Positions 1-7,482 of a stretch of DNA of 64,000 nucleotides are shown in pieces. The notes beneath the pieces were generated by a model. The model saw nothing but the letters and a program-made list of their open reading frames with translations. It did not search any database and was not told the origin of the DNA. Origin of the DNA: Exiguobacterium algae (GTDB lineage: Bacteria; Bacillota; Bacilli; Exiguobacteriales; Exiguobacteriaceae). The stretch is from contig NZ_JACSKZ010000002.1 of the NCBI RefSeq assembly GCF_018617875.1, positions 62,001 to 126,000 of the forward strand, given 5' to 3'. Position 1 is the first letter of the stretch. Every line of letters begins with the position of its first letter. The position numbers were made by a program, and so were the translations under genes.

Positions 1-1448
1 AGTGCCCGGGCGACGTGAATACCACTCGTCATGGCTCCGATGGTACCTGCACCGGGAAACACCGTATCCCCACATACGAAAAACTGAGGAAGATTTGTCC
101 GGTAACTCGCCGCTTGAAATAAAGCCTGATTCGGCGTTTGACGGTATCCTCCGACGGCGCCATTCGGGCGTTTTGTATACTTCACCCACGCTCCGGGTCC
201 TCCTGGCAAAGCAAGAGTTGGGCTCCCGTCCCATTCAGGATATGCTGTTTTCACAACTTGAATCAGGCGCTCTGTCCATTCTGACTCAAGTTTCTCATAT
301 ACACTGCGATCTTTCCAACCCTCCCACTCCTTCAAATCGATGTGAGTGGAAACCGTGATCGTACGTTCAGGACGCTCCGTACGCAGTTGATCATTATGAT
401 CGGACATCGAGATAAAGGCGTGCCCTGTCGATAGACTTTCATGATAGATTTGACGAAAGAGCGGTTTCCCGAAACAGACCGACTCCGGTAGAACGATATA
501 CAGACTGAACGTCCCCCACTGTTCACGGTGCAAAAAACGCTGATATTGTCGGCGAAACGTTCTCTCCACTTCTCCACCTAACAGTTTGACTGTTCCTTCG
601 AGCGGAATCGACGAGACGACCGTATCCACAATCTCCATCCTCCCTCGCCGGTCCGTTAATAGCCACCCGTCGGCAATTCGCTCGACCTTCCGTATTTCTC
701 TTCCTAACTTTGCCTCTCCTCGGTATTTCGTCACTGCCCGTTCCAAGGCATGCGCCAGCTGAAATAGTCCTCCGTCCACATAAAAGGCACCTTCATGATA
801 AATCGATAAGGCCACCGCTGCGAGCAGGTGCGTCGCGTCTTTTGCCTCAGTCTGTAAACTATCCAAAAGAATACCATCGATTACCCGTTCAAACGGCGTA
901 TCGTTCAACCCGTGAGCTCGAAGCGTCTTACCGAGCGGTCGATTCAATTTCGGCAGAATGCGCCCATGCTTGAAGCGAATCCCCTTCAAAGCATGTATGA
1001 TGTCTTGACGTGATCGAAACGGAAGTGCCGGAAGCCGTTCAAACAGGGGACGAATGGTTTCAAAATCACGCCACATCTCTTGATAAAATGTCATGATCCC
1101 ATCCCGATGTTGTGGGAAATGGTTTGTCAGTTCATCCATAAACTTTTCACGTTCTTGATAGTACACGATCTGTTGGTCGTCGAACTCGATCTGCATGACT
1201 TCATCAAGTAACCGGACGTCAACTTCTTCATCTAAACGCTCTAGCACTCTAGTGTGAATCCCTCCGCGTTCGAATCCCATCCCGAGCGTCGCACCGGCCG
1301 GAAACAGATAGTCGCCCCGTTTAAATTTCCCGGCACATCCGCCCCATTCCCGGGATGCCTCAAACACGATGACTTCATGACCTACTTGTCCAGTTAGTGC
1401 ACCGACAGTCAAACCAGAAATGCCTCCACCGATTACCCCGATTCGCAT
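1..1448 (-). CDS. Phytoene desaturase / CrtN-CrtP-like FAD oxidoreductase, 3' end cut by window edge
   Basis: FAD-dependent amine-oxidase-fold enzyme of the carotenoid desaturase family. About 482 codons are visible and the reading frame is still open at base 1. The N-terminus carries the dinucleotide-binding motif GGGISG (residues 7-12), and the last visible residues are the family's C-terminal FAD motif (CGDTVFPGAGTIGA). Since members are about 490-500 residues, only a few codons should be missing. Two ATG codons lie six bases apart; the inner one at 1448 sits about seven bases after AGGAGG and is preferred. Orange pigmentation by C30/C40 carotenoids is common in related Bacillales, so a pigment role is likely, but the exact substrate (phytoene, diapophytoene or an oxidised carotenoid) cannot be read from the sequence. 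Confidence 0.85.
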   Translation of the reverse strand, partial: MRIGVIGGGISGLTVGALTGQVGHEVIVFEASREWGGCAGKFKRGDYLFPAGATLGMGFERGGIHTRVLERLDEEVDVRLLDEVMQIEFDDQQIVYYQEREKFMDELTNHFPQHRDGIMTFYQEMWRDFETIRPLFERLPALPFRSRQDIIHALKGIRFKHGRILPKLNRPLGKTLRAHGLNDTPFERVIDGILLDSLQTEAKDATHLLAAVALSIYHEGAFYVDGGLFQLAHALERAVTKYRGEAKLGREIRKVERIADGWLLTDRRGRMEIVDTVVSSIPLEGTVKLLGGEVERTFRRQYQRFLHREQWGTFSLYIVLPESVCFGKPLFRQIYHESLSTGHAFISMSDHNDQLRTERPERTITVSTHIDLKEWEGWKDRSVYEKLESEWTERLIQVVKTAYPEWDGSPTLALPGGPGAWVKYTKRPNGAVGGYRQTPNQALFQAASYRTNLPQFFVCGDTVFPGAGTIGAMTSGIHVARA

Positions 1449-1479
1449 GTTCATCCCTCCTACCCGTATCATACATCGC

Positions 1480-1510
1480 AACAGGTTGTTTAATCTTCAA
1501 AAAACCTGTT
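1480..1510. repeat. Inverted repeat AACAGGTT-N15-AACCTGTT in the divergent intergenic region
   Basis: Perfect 8-base arms lie between the divergently transcribed desaturase gene and the membrane-protein gene, 32 bases above the desaturase start. It has no T-run on either side like an intrinsic terminator. An operator is one reading, but no regulator is identifiable. Confidence 0.4.
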
Positions 1511-1590
1511 GACGCATCTTTCAAAAAAATAGGGAAGGGTTCTCCACATGTTTTGAAGAATTTATCGATAGAAAAGGTCAGGTGAGGCAG

Positions 1591-2091
1591 ATGCGTAGTC
1601 GAGTAATCATTTATTTGATGATCCCAATTTTAATCTTTATTGGGATTTTGATATCCCCTCCGTCTGAAGAATCTCTAAAATTGGAGACGGCGACTGTCGT
1701 CAGTATTCAAGAGCTCATCCCGTATGAACGTGAATTCACGAGACAAGACGTCCTAAGGGAGCTCACCAAAGGGGAAAAGTCAGCCACCATTGAGGAGTGG
1801 CGACTTGAACGAGGTGCCCGAACTTCCTACAGCTATATTCTACGTCTGAAAGGATTCGAGCAACTGATTCAAATCGATGCAGGTGCCGCCAATACACGTT
1901 CCGACGGCTATTTTGCGATGCAGTCCCATAGCCCCCTCTTCGAATCGGGAAAACCGTTAAACATCAAACACCCCATCATCTTATTCAATTCTGAACAACG
2001 ACTCGTCATCGGACAAATGGATATCCGGGTCATCTATGAAGAGAACGAACGATTACAACAATGGCTGGTAACAGAGGAGGAAAATGATTGA
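1591..2091 (+). CDS. Hypothetical membrane-anchored protein
   Basis: Protein of 166 residues with one N-terminal hydrophobic segment (about residues 5-21) preceded by basic residues, followed by a polar domain probably outside the membrane. I recognise no family. An in-frame GTG nine bases upstream is possible, but GGTGAGG just before the ATG at 1591 supports the later start. Its last codons carry the ribosome binding site (AGGAGG) of the next gene, and its stop overlaps that gene's TTG start by two bases, so the two are translationally coupled. Nothing in the sequence points to a specific function. Confidence 0.75.
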   Translation: MRSRVIIYLMIPILIFIGILISPPSEESLKLETATVVSIQELIPYEREFTRQDVLRELTKGEKSATIEEWRLERGARTSYSYILRLKGFEQLIQIDAGAANTRSDGYFAMQSHSPLFESGKPLNIKHPIILFNSEQRLVIGQMDIRVIYEENERLQQWLVTEEEND

Positions 2092-2558
2092 GTGACTATA
2101 TACGTGAGCTACGGGCGACCATTGGTAATCGCCCTTTTATTATGGTCGGTGCAGCTGTCATCGTGATGAATTCAAAGGAAGAGGTCTTGTTGCAATTGCG
2201 ACAGGATACTAAAGAATGGGGGCTCCCTGGAGGCGCCATGGAGCCAGGGGAAACAATTGAACAAACCGCGCGGAGAGAACTTTTTGAAGAAACCGGTCTT
2301 ACCTGTGAATTCTTGCGCTTCATAAACGTATTTTCGGGACCGGAATTGTATTTTCAATACCCGAACGGCGATGAAGTAGATAATGTGACCCATCTCTATT
2401 ATACGAATCGAGTCTCAGGTACATTAACCCTCCAGAAACGTGAAGGGATAGATTTACAATACTTTGCGACTGAAAAACTTCCTAAACAGTTGGACAGACG
2501 TGCCCAACTCATGTTAGAGCAGTTTTCAGCAAAATTACAGTCAGGAGAAGGATATTGA
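2088..2558 (+). CDS. NUDIX hydrolase
   Basis: Predicted nucleoside-diphosphate-X pyrophosphohydrolase of 156 residues. The complete NUDIX box (G-x5-E-x7-REL-x-EE-x-G-L) spans residues 49-71, with the metal-binding REL and EE residues intact. The substrate is unknown; the length and N-terminal layout match the broad ADP-ribose/(d)NTP clean-up group. The start is TTG, positioned seven bases after AGGAGG. It overlaps the upstream membrane-protein gene and the downstream kinase-like gene by a few bases each, so the three form one translationally coupled unit. Confidence 0.9.
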   Translation: MSDYIRELRATIGNRPFIMVGAAVIVMNSKEEVLLQLRQDTKEWGLPGGAMEPGETIEQTARRELFEETGLTCEFLRFINVFSGPELYFQYPNGDEVDNVTHLYYTNRVSGTLTLQKREGIDLQYFATEKLPKQLDRRAQLMLEQFSAKLQSGEGY

Positions 2559-3070
2559 AGAAAATCATCATTATCGGATCCGGCGGCTCTGGAAAATCAA
2601 CGTTCGCCCGAAAACTAGGAGGATGTCTACAACTAAACGTCTATCACCTCGATCACTTGTTATGGCAGCCGGGATGGAAGCAAGTCCCTCGATCCGAACA
2701 AATTCGAATTCAAGAAGAGATTCTCAAACAGGAAAAATGGATTCTCGACGGGAACTACAACGGGACACTCGACTTACGCATTGACGCGGCAGACACGATC
2801 ATCTTTCTCGATTTGCCACGTATATTGTGCACATACCGGGTCGGTAAGCGTATGATTCGCTATTATGGGAAAACCCGACCCGATATGGGGGAAGATTGTA
2901 TCGAACGATTCGATTTTCAATTCCTTAAATGGGTATGGAACTATAAACATACACAACGCCCGCACATACTCGACAAATTACAACAACATTCACATTTGAA
3001 AGACATTTACATTCTAAACTCAAGGCAGGATGTAAAGCAGTTTCTATACGCGATTCAACTGAAAGGGTGA
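2555..3070 (+). CDS. P-loop nucleotide kinase-like protein (DNA topology modulation / FlaR-like family)
   Basis: Cytoplasmic P-loop NTPase of 171 residues. The Walker A motif GSGGSGKST is at residues 8-16, followed by the YHLDHLLWQPGW segment near residue 30 typical of the family annotated as topology modulation protein or AAA family ATPase (adenylate-kinase-like fold). The substrate is unknown and the name topology modulation is historical. The TTG start overlaps the NUDIX stop codon. The reading frame stays open after its TGA for another 87 codons (see the next entry). Terminated together with that stretch by the hairpin near 3340-3380. Confidence 0.8.
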   Translation: MKKIIIIGSGGSGKSTFARKLGGCLQLNVYHLDHLLWQPGWKQVPRSEQIRIQEEILKQEKWILDGNYNGTLDLRIDAADTIIFLDLPRILCTYRVGKRMIRYYGKTRPDMGEDCIERFDFQFLKWVWNYKHTQRPHILDKLQQHSHLKDIYILNSRQDVKQFLYAIQLKG

Positions 3071-3331
3071 ATTTCTTGTTTTTTCTCCAATCAGTATCAA
3101 TCAATCGATCGTTATATCGAGTGCGTCATACATGACGTTGATGAATTGAATCAACGCTTACAGTCCAGACAACGAAAAATGAGTCAAATCAAATCGGTCA
3201 CGACAGAGAATTTTCATCGTACATTGTCTAACTGCAAGAGACCCACCGGGCATGAAATACTTCAAATTGATACAACCAAATCAACAGAAGATCATATGGA
3301 AGCCGTACTCCATTATTTGAAGAATCCATAA
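3071..3331 (+). pseudogene. In-frame open stretch, possible C-terminal remnant of a kinase-like gene
   Basis: Directly after the kinase stop codon the same frame stays open to a TAA at 3329-3331, about 86 residues. The first ATG is at 3146 and has no convincing ribosome binding site. The translated end (ILQIDTTKSTED...VLHYLKNP) resembles the C-terminal strand-helix of P-loop kinase-like proteins. This is impression only, no alignment was run. Either a small gene starting at 3146 (61 residues) or a decayed fragment of a second kinase-like gene fits. I favour a remnant because no start signal is visible. Confidence 0.35.
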
Positions 3332-3339
3332 TCGAACAT

Positions 3340-3380
3340 GTCGCTCATTACATGATGAATGAGCGACTCTTATCTTTTTT
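3340..3380 (+). terminator. Intrinsic terminator of the NUDIX/kinase unit
   Basis: A 10-base stem (GTCGCTCATT / AATGAGCGAC) is followed by a T-rich run including six consecutive T. Confidence 0.8.
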
Positions 3381-3392
3381 GTATTTTTATAC

Positions 3393-3421
3393 TTTACAAT
3401 TCATATTTATACATATACACT
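3393..3421 (+). promoter_or_regulatory. SigA-type promoter for the binding-protein/aminotransferase pair
   Basis: TTTACA, a 17-base spacer, then TACACT, 34 bases before the lipoprotein start. Both hexamers match the consensus at four or more positions, and the region is strongly AT-rich. Confidence 0.6.
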
Positions 3422-3454
3422 TAGTCTCATATTGTGAAGGAGGAATACGAAAAT

Positions 3455-4216
3455 ATGAAAAATTGGTTACTGGTAGGGTCATTGATGTTGAGTGCTGTAC
3501 TTCTTGGTGCGTGTAGCGAAGAAACGGAAAGTGAAGAAAAAAAGACACTTGTCATGGGGACGAGTGCGGACTACTTCCCTTATGAATATGTCGATACGGC
3601 GAACGGGGATGCAATCGTCGGATTTGATATTGAAATTGCGGAAACGATCACCGAACGTCTCGGTTATGAATTGAAAATCGAAGACATGGATTTTGGTAGC
3701 CTCCTCGGTGCCCTCAACAGCGGACGCATTGACTTTGTCATGGCGGGCATGACTCCGACCGAAGAACGCAAAGAAAATGCTGCATTTTCAGATATCTATC
3801 TGTCTGCTACAAACTTGATTATGACTAAAGATGAGTCGATTCAAGCGATTGAACAACTTGCAGACAAAAAGATTGGCGTCCAGACTGCTTCGATTCAAGA
3901 GAACATTGCAAAAGAGCAGGCACCGGATGCCGAACTCGTCTCATTGAATAAAATTCCCGAGATTGTTCAGGAATTGAATACTGGTCGTATTGATGCGATG
4001 GTCATCGAAGACACGGTCGCCCAAAAATACTTAGATCAAGATCAAGGATTATATACATTTGCACTGAAAGAGGATGGTGAGAAAGGGTCGGCTGCCGCAT
4101 TTAAGCTCGATGACGGATTACGCGACCAATTTAACGAGGAATTGAATAACATGATCGATTCAGGTGAAATCGATGAGCTCGTGAAGAAATGGTTCTCGAA
4201 GGAACCGACTGAATGA
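3455..4216 (+). CDS. Amino-acid ABC transporter substrate-binding lipoprotein (family 3)
   Basis: Extracellular solute-binding lipoprotein of 253 residues. The N-terminal signal peptide ends in the lipobox LGAC, so it should be diacylated and held at the outer face of the membrane. The mature part has the family 3 layout, with the motif ADYFPYEYVD near the start and GFDIEIA...GYELKIEDMDFGSLLGAL further in. It is most like polar/basic amino-acid binders, but the ligand cannot be read off. The ATG at 3455 follows AAGGAGG by 11 bases; an upstream in-frame ATG at 3434 lacks a site. No permease or ATPase gene adjoins it. Instead its stop overlaps the start of a HisC-like aminotransferase (ATGA), an unusual pairing. 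Confidence 0.9.
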   Translation: MKNWLLVGSLMLSAVLLGACSEETESEEKKTLVMGTSADYFPYEYVDTANGDAIVGFDIEIAETITERLGYELKIEDMDFGSLLGALNSGRIDFVMAGMTPTEERKENAAFSDIYLSATNLIMTKDESIQAIEQLADKKIGVQTASIQENIAKEQAPDAELVSLNKIPEIVQELNTGRIDAMVIEDTVAQKYLDQDQGLYTFALKEDGEKGSAAAFKLDDGLRDQFNEELNNMIDSGEIDELVKKWFSKEPTE

Positions 4217-5208
4217 GGCAAGTAAGTTTGCCGATATATCCGGTCACCTACCCGACCGGATATCGGTTGAATCAAAATGAAAGTCAGTTCCCGATCCCTG
4301 AACGGATAAAACGAGAATTGAACACCCTCTCTTTTCAAGACTTGCATGAGTATCCGGTTCGCCCGATTGCGGAACTGTTAGAGAATTATGCCACATATGC
4401 CGGGGTCGGAGTCGAGCAAATCCTTGCGGGTTGCGGGAGCGACGAGATGATTCACGTCGTCACGCAGGCGCTTTTAACGCCTGAGGACATCGTACTGTCT
4501 CCTGCTCCTGACTTCTCCATGTATCCGATTTTCACGACCATCGCCCATGGTCATCATATTCAAACAGATGATTTATCCTATGATGGATTGCAATCCTCAA
4601 TCCTTAAGGTCAAGCCAAAACTCGTCTTGTTATCGAATCCTAACAACCCGACCGGGAGACGTTGGACCGTCGAAGAGTTGACTCAGCTCGCTGCTCTTGT
4701 TCCCTATCTCATTGTCGATGAAGCGTACATCGATTTTTCATTGGAGAACAGTATCGTCAGCGAATTGAACCGTTTCCCGAACCTGATCGTACTCCGAACG
4801 CTTTCAAAAGCATTCGGACTGGCCAACATCCGAATCGGTTTTTTGATTGCTTCTGTTGAAATGGCACAGTACTTCAAACAGTTCGTCCCGCCCTTTAATA
4901 TCAGTGGGACGAGTGCGAAGATTGCAAACCTATTTCTGAAAGACCAAACTTATCTAAAAGAAGCGATTGACTGGCATTCGTCGATGCGGATTCAATGGGA
5001 AGAACTGTTCTCTACGATCGGGACGGTTCACCCATCAGAGACAAACTTTATTTTTGTGACACTTCAAAACGCTGAAGATGTATGGAACACTCTGTCCTCG
5101 ATTGGAATTCACACCGCTTTACACCAAAATGCGATTCGAATCACGTTAGGGAATGAAGAAGCGCTCGCCAAAGCGCAAAGCGCACTCCTGGCATATGCAA
5201 CACGTTGA
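4213..5208 (+). CDS. HisC-like PLP aminotransferase (second copy in the window)
   Basis: Class I/II aminotransferase of 331 residues, histidinol-phosphate aminotransferase subfamily. The pyridoxal-phosphate lysine is K199 in LSKAFG, with SNPNNPTG at 141-148 and VDEAYIDF around 168-175. It is clearly paralogous to HisC of the his operon on this window: they share NQNESQF near the N-terminus, APDFSMY and [11 protein letters not shown]. It is therefore a good candidate for an aromatic or other amino-acid aminotransferase rather than the housekeeping HisC, and HisC itself often accepts phenylpyruvate and hydroxyphenylpyruvate. It is coupled by a four-base overlap to the amino-acid binding lipoprotein. 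A strong hairpin falls within its first codons. Confidence 0.85.
   Translation: MRQVSLPIYPVTYPTGYRLNQNESQFPIPERIKRELNTLSFQDLHEYPVRPIAELLENYATYAGVGVEQILAGCGSDEMIHVVTQALLTPEDIVLSPAPDFSMYPIFTTIAHGHHIQTDDLSYDGLQSSILKVKPKLVLLSNPNNPTGRRWTVEELTQLAALVPYLIVDEAYIDFSLENSIVSELNRFPNLIVLRTLSKAFGLANIRIGFLIASVEMAQYFKQFVPPFNISGTSAKIANLFLKDQTYLKEAIDWHSSMRIQWEELFSTIGTVHPSETNFIFVTLQNAEDVWNTLSSIGIHTALHQNAIRITLGNEEALAKAQSALLAYATR
4231..4266 (+). promoter_or_regulatory. Strong RNA hairpin in the first codons of the HisC-like gene
   Basis: CCGATATATCCGGTC pairs with GACCGGATATCGG (13 base pairs, two-base bulge, eight-base loop), beginning 18 bases after the start codon. It could modulate translation of the downstream gene or simply reflect coding sequence. 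No alternative pairing partner was found. Confidence 0.35.
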
Positions 5209-5210
5209 AA

Positions 5211-5249
5211 AAGGGCTGACACGATATGGTCAGCCCTTCTTCTTTCTTT
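5211..5249. terminator. Intrinsic terminator between convergent genes
   Basis: Ten-base stem AAGGGCTGAC / GTCAGCCCTT followed by a T-rich run on the plus strand, just after the HisC-like stop codon. It also overlaps the tail of the convergent acetyltransferase gene. Confidence 0.85.
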
Positions 5250-5799
5250 ATAAAAATTTGATCACGCCTGCCGGATTGCCTCCGACAACACACCGAGGCG
5301 GGACGTCTTTCGTCACGACCGCACCTGAAGCAATGACCGCCTCGTCTCCAATCGTCACGCCGGGATTAATAATCGCCCCACCCCCAATCCAAACTCGGTG
5401 TCCGATTGTCACAGGCTTGCCGAATTCATAGCCAGATATGCGTTCGGTTGGTTCAAGCGGATGGGTCGCAGTATAAATATGTACTCCTGGCCCAAGCATA
5501 CAGTCGTCTCCAAATGTGATCGGGCAAATATCAAGGAACACACAGTCAAAATTCGCAAAGAAGCGTTCCCCAAGATGTATGTTATATCCATAGTCACATT
5601 TGAACGTCGGTTCGATCATCGTCGTAGGTTTCACCGTTCCAAACAAGGTTTGAATAAGTTTATGTCTTTCTTCTGCTTCATCTACACTCGTTCGATTCAG
5701 CTGATCCGTTATGCGACGTGCCCGTTTCCGGTCCTCTACAAGTGTTTCATCCGTTGCTAAATAAAGCTCGCCTCGAATCATCTTTTCTTTTTCCGTCAA
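5248..5799 (-). CDS. maa: Maltose/galactoside O-acetyltransferase family enzyme
   Basis: Left-handed beta-helix (hexapeptide repeat) acetyl-CoA-dependent acetyltransferase of 183 residues. It has the N-terminal Maa helix domain (residues 1-60, [19 protein letters not shown]), the catalytic-type histidine H113 in TATHPL, and C-terminal hexapeptide turns ending in [13 protein letters not shown]. Members acetylate maltose, glucose or galactosides in vitro; the physiological acceptor is usually unknown. The start is TTG, nine bases after GGAGGGG. It is transcribed alone, convergent with the HisC-like gene and sharing its terminator region. Confidence 0.85.
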   Translation of the reverse strand: MTEKEKMIRGELYLATDETLVEDRKRARRITDQLNRTSVDEAEERHKLIQTLFGTVKPTTMIEPTFKCDYGYNIHLGERFFANFDCVFLDICPITFGDDCMLGPGVHIYTATHPLEPTERISGYEFGKPVTIGHRVWIGGGAIINPGVTIGDEAVIASGAVVTKDVPPRCVVGGNPAGVIKFL

Positions 5800-5887
5800 T
5801 TGAATCCCCTCCGTCCCTTACTAGTATAGAGGAGTTTTCTAAGAAATAGGGAATACAGTCTAGGATGAGATGAAGGAGGCATTGGTG

Positions 5888-6811
5888 ATGAAACGAATAC
5901 TCGATTGTAGGGCAAGTGACTTTTTAACATTTAACCGCCAGGACTTGATTGAATCGATTCGTAAATCAGAGGGACGAACGATTTTGGCTGAAGTGATTCC
6001 TACTGTACAACCACTTTATCCGGAAGTGACAAACGCCGAACTCGCCAGAGCGTTCGGGGCGGACATGATTTTACTCAATTTGCTCGACGTGTTTCATCCG
6101 TATATTAAAGGACTGGAAAGTCATGCCTTATTCGGTGATCTACCTGGCGAGGAAGTTAGCGACCACCCCATTCTGGAACTGAAACGATTGACTGGGGTTC
6201 CAATCGGTGTCAATTTGGAGCCGGTCGATTTCTCGGAAAAATCTCCTGACATGGATGAGGTGAAGCAAGGTCGACTCGCATCACTTGAAGCGTTTCAAAA
6301 AGTATCGGAACTCGGCATCGACTTTGTCTGTTTGACCGGAAATCCGAATACAGGAGTCACGAATGAGGCGATTGAACAGGCCATCATTCGCGCACGTCAG
6401 CAATTTGCCGGTGTCATCATCGCTGGCAAGATGCACCAAGCAGGTGTTGGGAACGTACTGGATCAAGATGCGTATGTTCGATTTGCCGAAGCCGGAGCGG
6501 ATATCATTCTCGTACCCGCACCCGGAACAATCCCTGGGGTACGCGAAGATGAATTTTATCAGCTCGCACAGACCATCAAAGAGGCCGGTTCACTCGTCCT
6601 GGCAGCCATCGGTACATCACAGGAAGGGGCTGACGAACAGACGATTCGGGAAATTGGGTTGTCGGCGAAACGTGGAGGGGCGGACATCGTCCATATTGGA
6701 GATGCCGGACACTCCGGAATTGCAGTGCCTGAAAATATCCAAGCGCTCTCAATCGCGATTCGTGGTCGACGTCATACGTATATCCGGATGGCCGCTTCCG
6801 TCAATAGATAA
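5888..6811 (+). CDS. TIM-barrel protein of uncharacterised family (often labelled PEP phosphonomutase-like)
   Basis: Protein of 307 residues. The opening MKRILDCRASDF and the segments FGADMILLNLLDVFHPYIKGL and HIGDAGHSGIA belong to a conserved Firmicutes family annotated variously as PEP phosphonomutase-like, HAD-like or a DUF (from memory DUF7916). Alternating strand-helix pattern with glycine-rich phosphate-binding-like turns near the C-terminus fits a TIM barrel. I do not know the reaction. The ATG at 5888 has AAGGAGG eight bases upstream; an in-frame ATG at 5870 precedes that site and is not used. Monocistronic, ended by a strong hairpin shared with the convergent his operon. Confidence 0.7.
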   Translation: MKRILDCRASDFLTFNRQDLIESIRKSEGRTILAEVIPTVQPLYPEVTNAELARAFGADMILLNLLDVFHPYIKGLESHALFGDLPGEEVSDHPILELKRLTGVPIGVNLEPVDFSEKSPDMDEVKQGRLASLEAFQKVSELGIDFVCLTGNPNTGVTNEAIEQAIIRARQQFAGVIIAGKMHQAGVGNVLDQDAYVRFAEAGADIILVPAPGTIPGVREDEFYQLAQTIKEAGSLVLAAIGTSQEGADEQTIREIGLSAKRGGADIVHIGDAGHSGIAVPENIQALSIAIRGRRHTYIRMAASVNR

Positions 6812-6840
6812 AAGGGAAAGGAGTGACTCCTTTCCCTTTT
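6810..6840. terminator. Bidirectional terminator between the TIM-barrel gene and the his operon
   Basis: Perfect 14-base stem (AAAAGGGAAAGGAG / CTCCTTTCCCTTTT) with a three-base loop. A-tract on one side and T-tract on the other let it serve both strands. Confidence 0.9.
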
Positions 6841-6844
6841 ACAT

Positions 6845-7153
6845 TTACCAATCGGTCACGTCTCGTCTAGGTTTTGCCGGTGTCGTCGAGCCATGCCGCT
6901 TTTCAAGAAGACGTTCCACTTCCTTGAGCGTGACCCCTTTTGCCGTGAGGAGCACGAGCAAGTGATACAATAAGTCGGCAGTTTCTTCAACCAAATCTTC
7001 GTCTTTTAAAGCGGCGATCACGACCTCAAACGATTCCTCTCCGAACTTCTTCGTAATCTTTTCTAGACCTTGCTCGAACAAGTATGTCGTGTAAGACCCT
7101 TCCTTCGGTTCATCTTTACGCGATTGAATCAATTTTTCCAAATCATGAATCAT
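6845..7153 (-). CDS. hisE: Phosphoribosyl-ATP pyrophosphatase
   Basis: Second step of histidine synthesis: hydrolyses phosphoribosyl-ATP to phosphoribosyl-AMP. 102 residues, all-alpha MazG-like fold, with FGEESFEVVIAALKD and the ETADLLYHLLVLL helix carrying the metal-binding Glu/Asp residues. An upstream in-frame ATG exists, but the start at 7153 follows GGAGGTG and gives the usual length. The start overlaps the hisI stop (ATGA). HisE and HisI are separate proteins here, whereas several bacilli fuse them. Last gene of the operon. Confidence 0.95.
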   Translation of the reverse strand: MIHDLEKLIQSRKDEPKEGSYTTYLFEQGLEKITKKFGEESFEVVIAALKDEDLVEETADLLYHLLVLLTAKGVTLKEVERLLEKRHGSTTPAKPRRDVTDW

Positions 7154-7482
7154 GCTTCCACCTCCGTGAAGAAACAGCTTCTGTTCCCGGTATGACAAGT
7201 GGGACCATTCGCTTTTACCCTTAAGAGCAATGCATCCTGGTCACAATCTACATGAATGCTAATCAGTTCGAGCGTGTTTCCACTCGTCTCCCCTTTCATC
7301 CATAGACGTTCCTTTGATCGCGACCAAAACGTGACTACTTGTTTTTCTAATGTATGATGAATTGCTTCTTCATTCATATAACCCAGCATTAAGACCGCTC
7401 CGTCCTCGTCAGAGACAATGATGGCAGGGATTAGTCCGGCGTCGTCATAACGAACCGCATCGGCAAGTTGTGCTCGCTGCAT
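7150..7482 (-). CDS. hisI: Phosphoribosyl-AMP cyclohydrolase
   Basis: Third step of histidine synthesis: opens the purine ring of phosphoribosyl-AMP. 110 residues. The zinc ligands are visible as [10 protein letters not shown]...TCHTGNRSC (one Cys, then a Cys pair seven apart), with the magnesium-binding Asp residues around them and the signature WMKGETSGN. The only plausible start is the ATG at 7482, eight bases after AGAGGTG, which lies 52 bases inside hisF. Overlaps hisE by four bases. Confidence 0.95.
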   Translation of the reverse strand: MQRAQLADAVRYDDAGLIPAIIVSDEDGAVLMLGYMNEEAIHHTLEKQVVTFWSRSKERLWMKGETSGNTLELISIHVDCDQDALLLRVKANGPTCHTGNRSCFFTEVEA

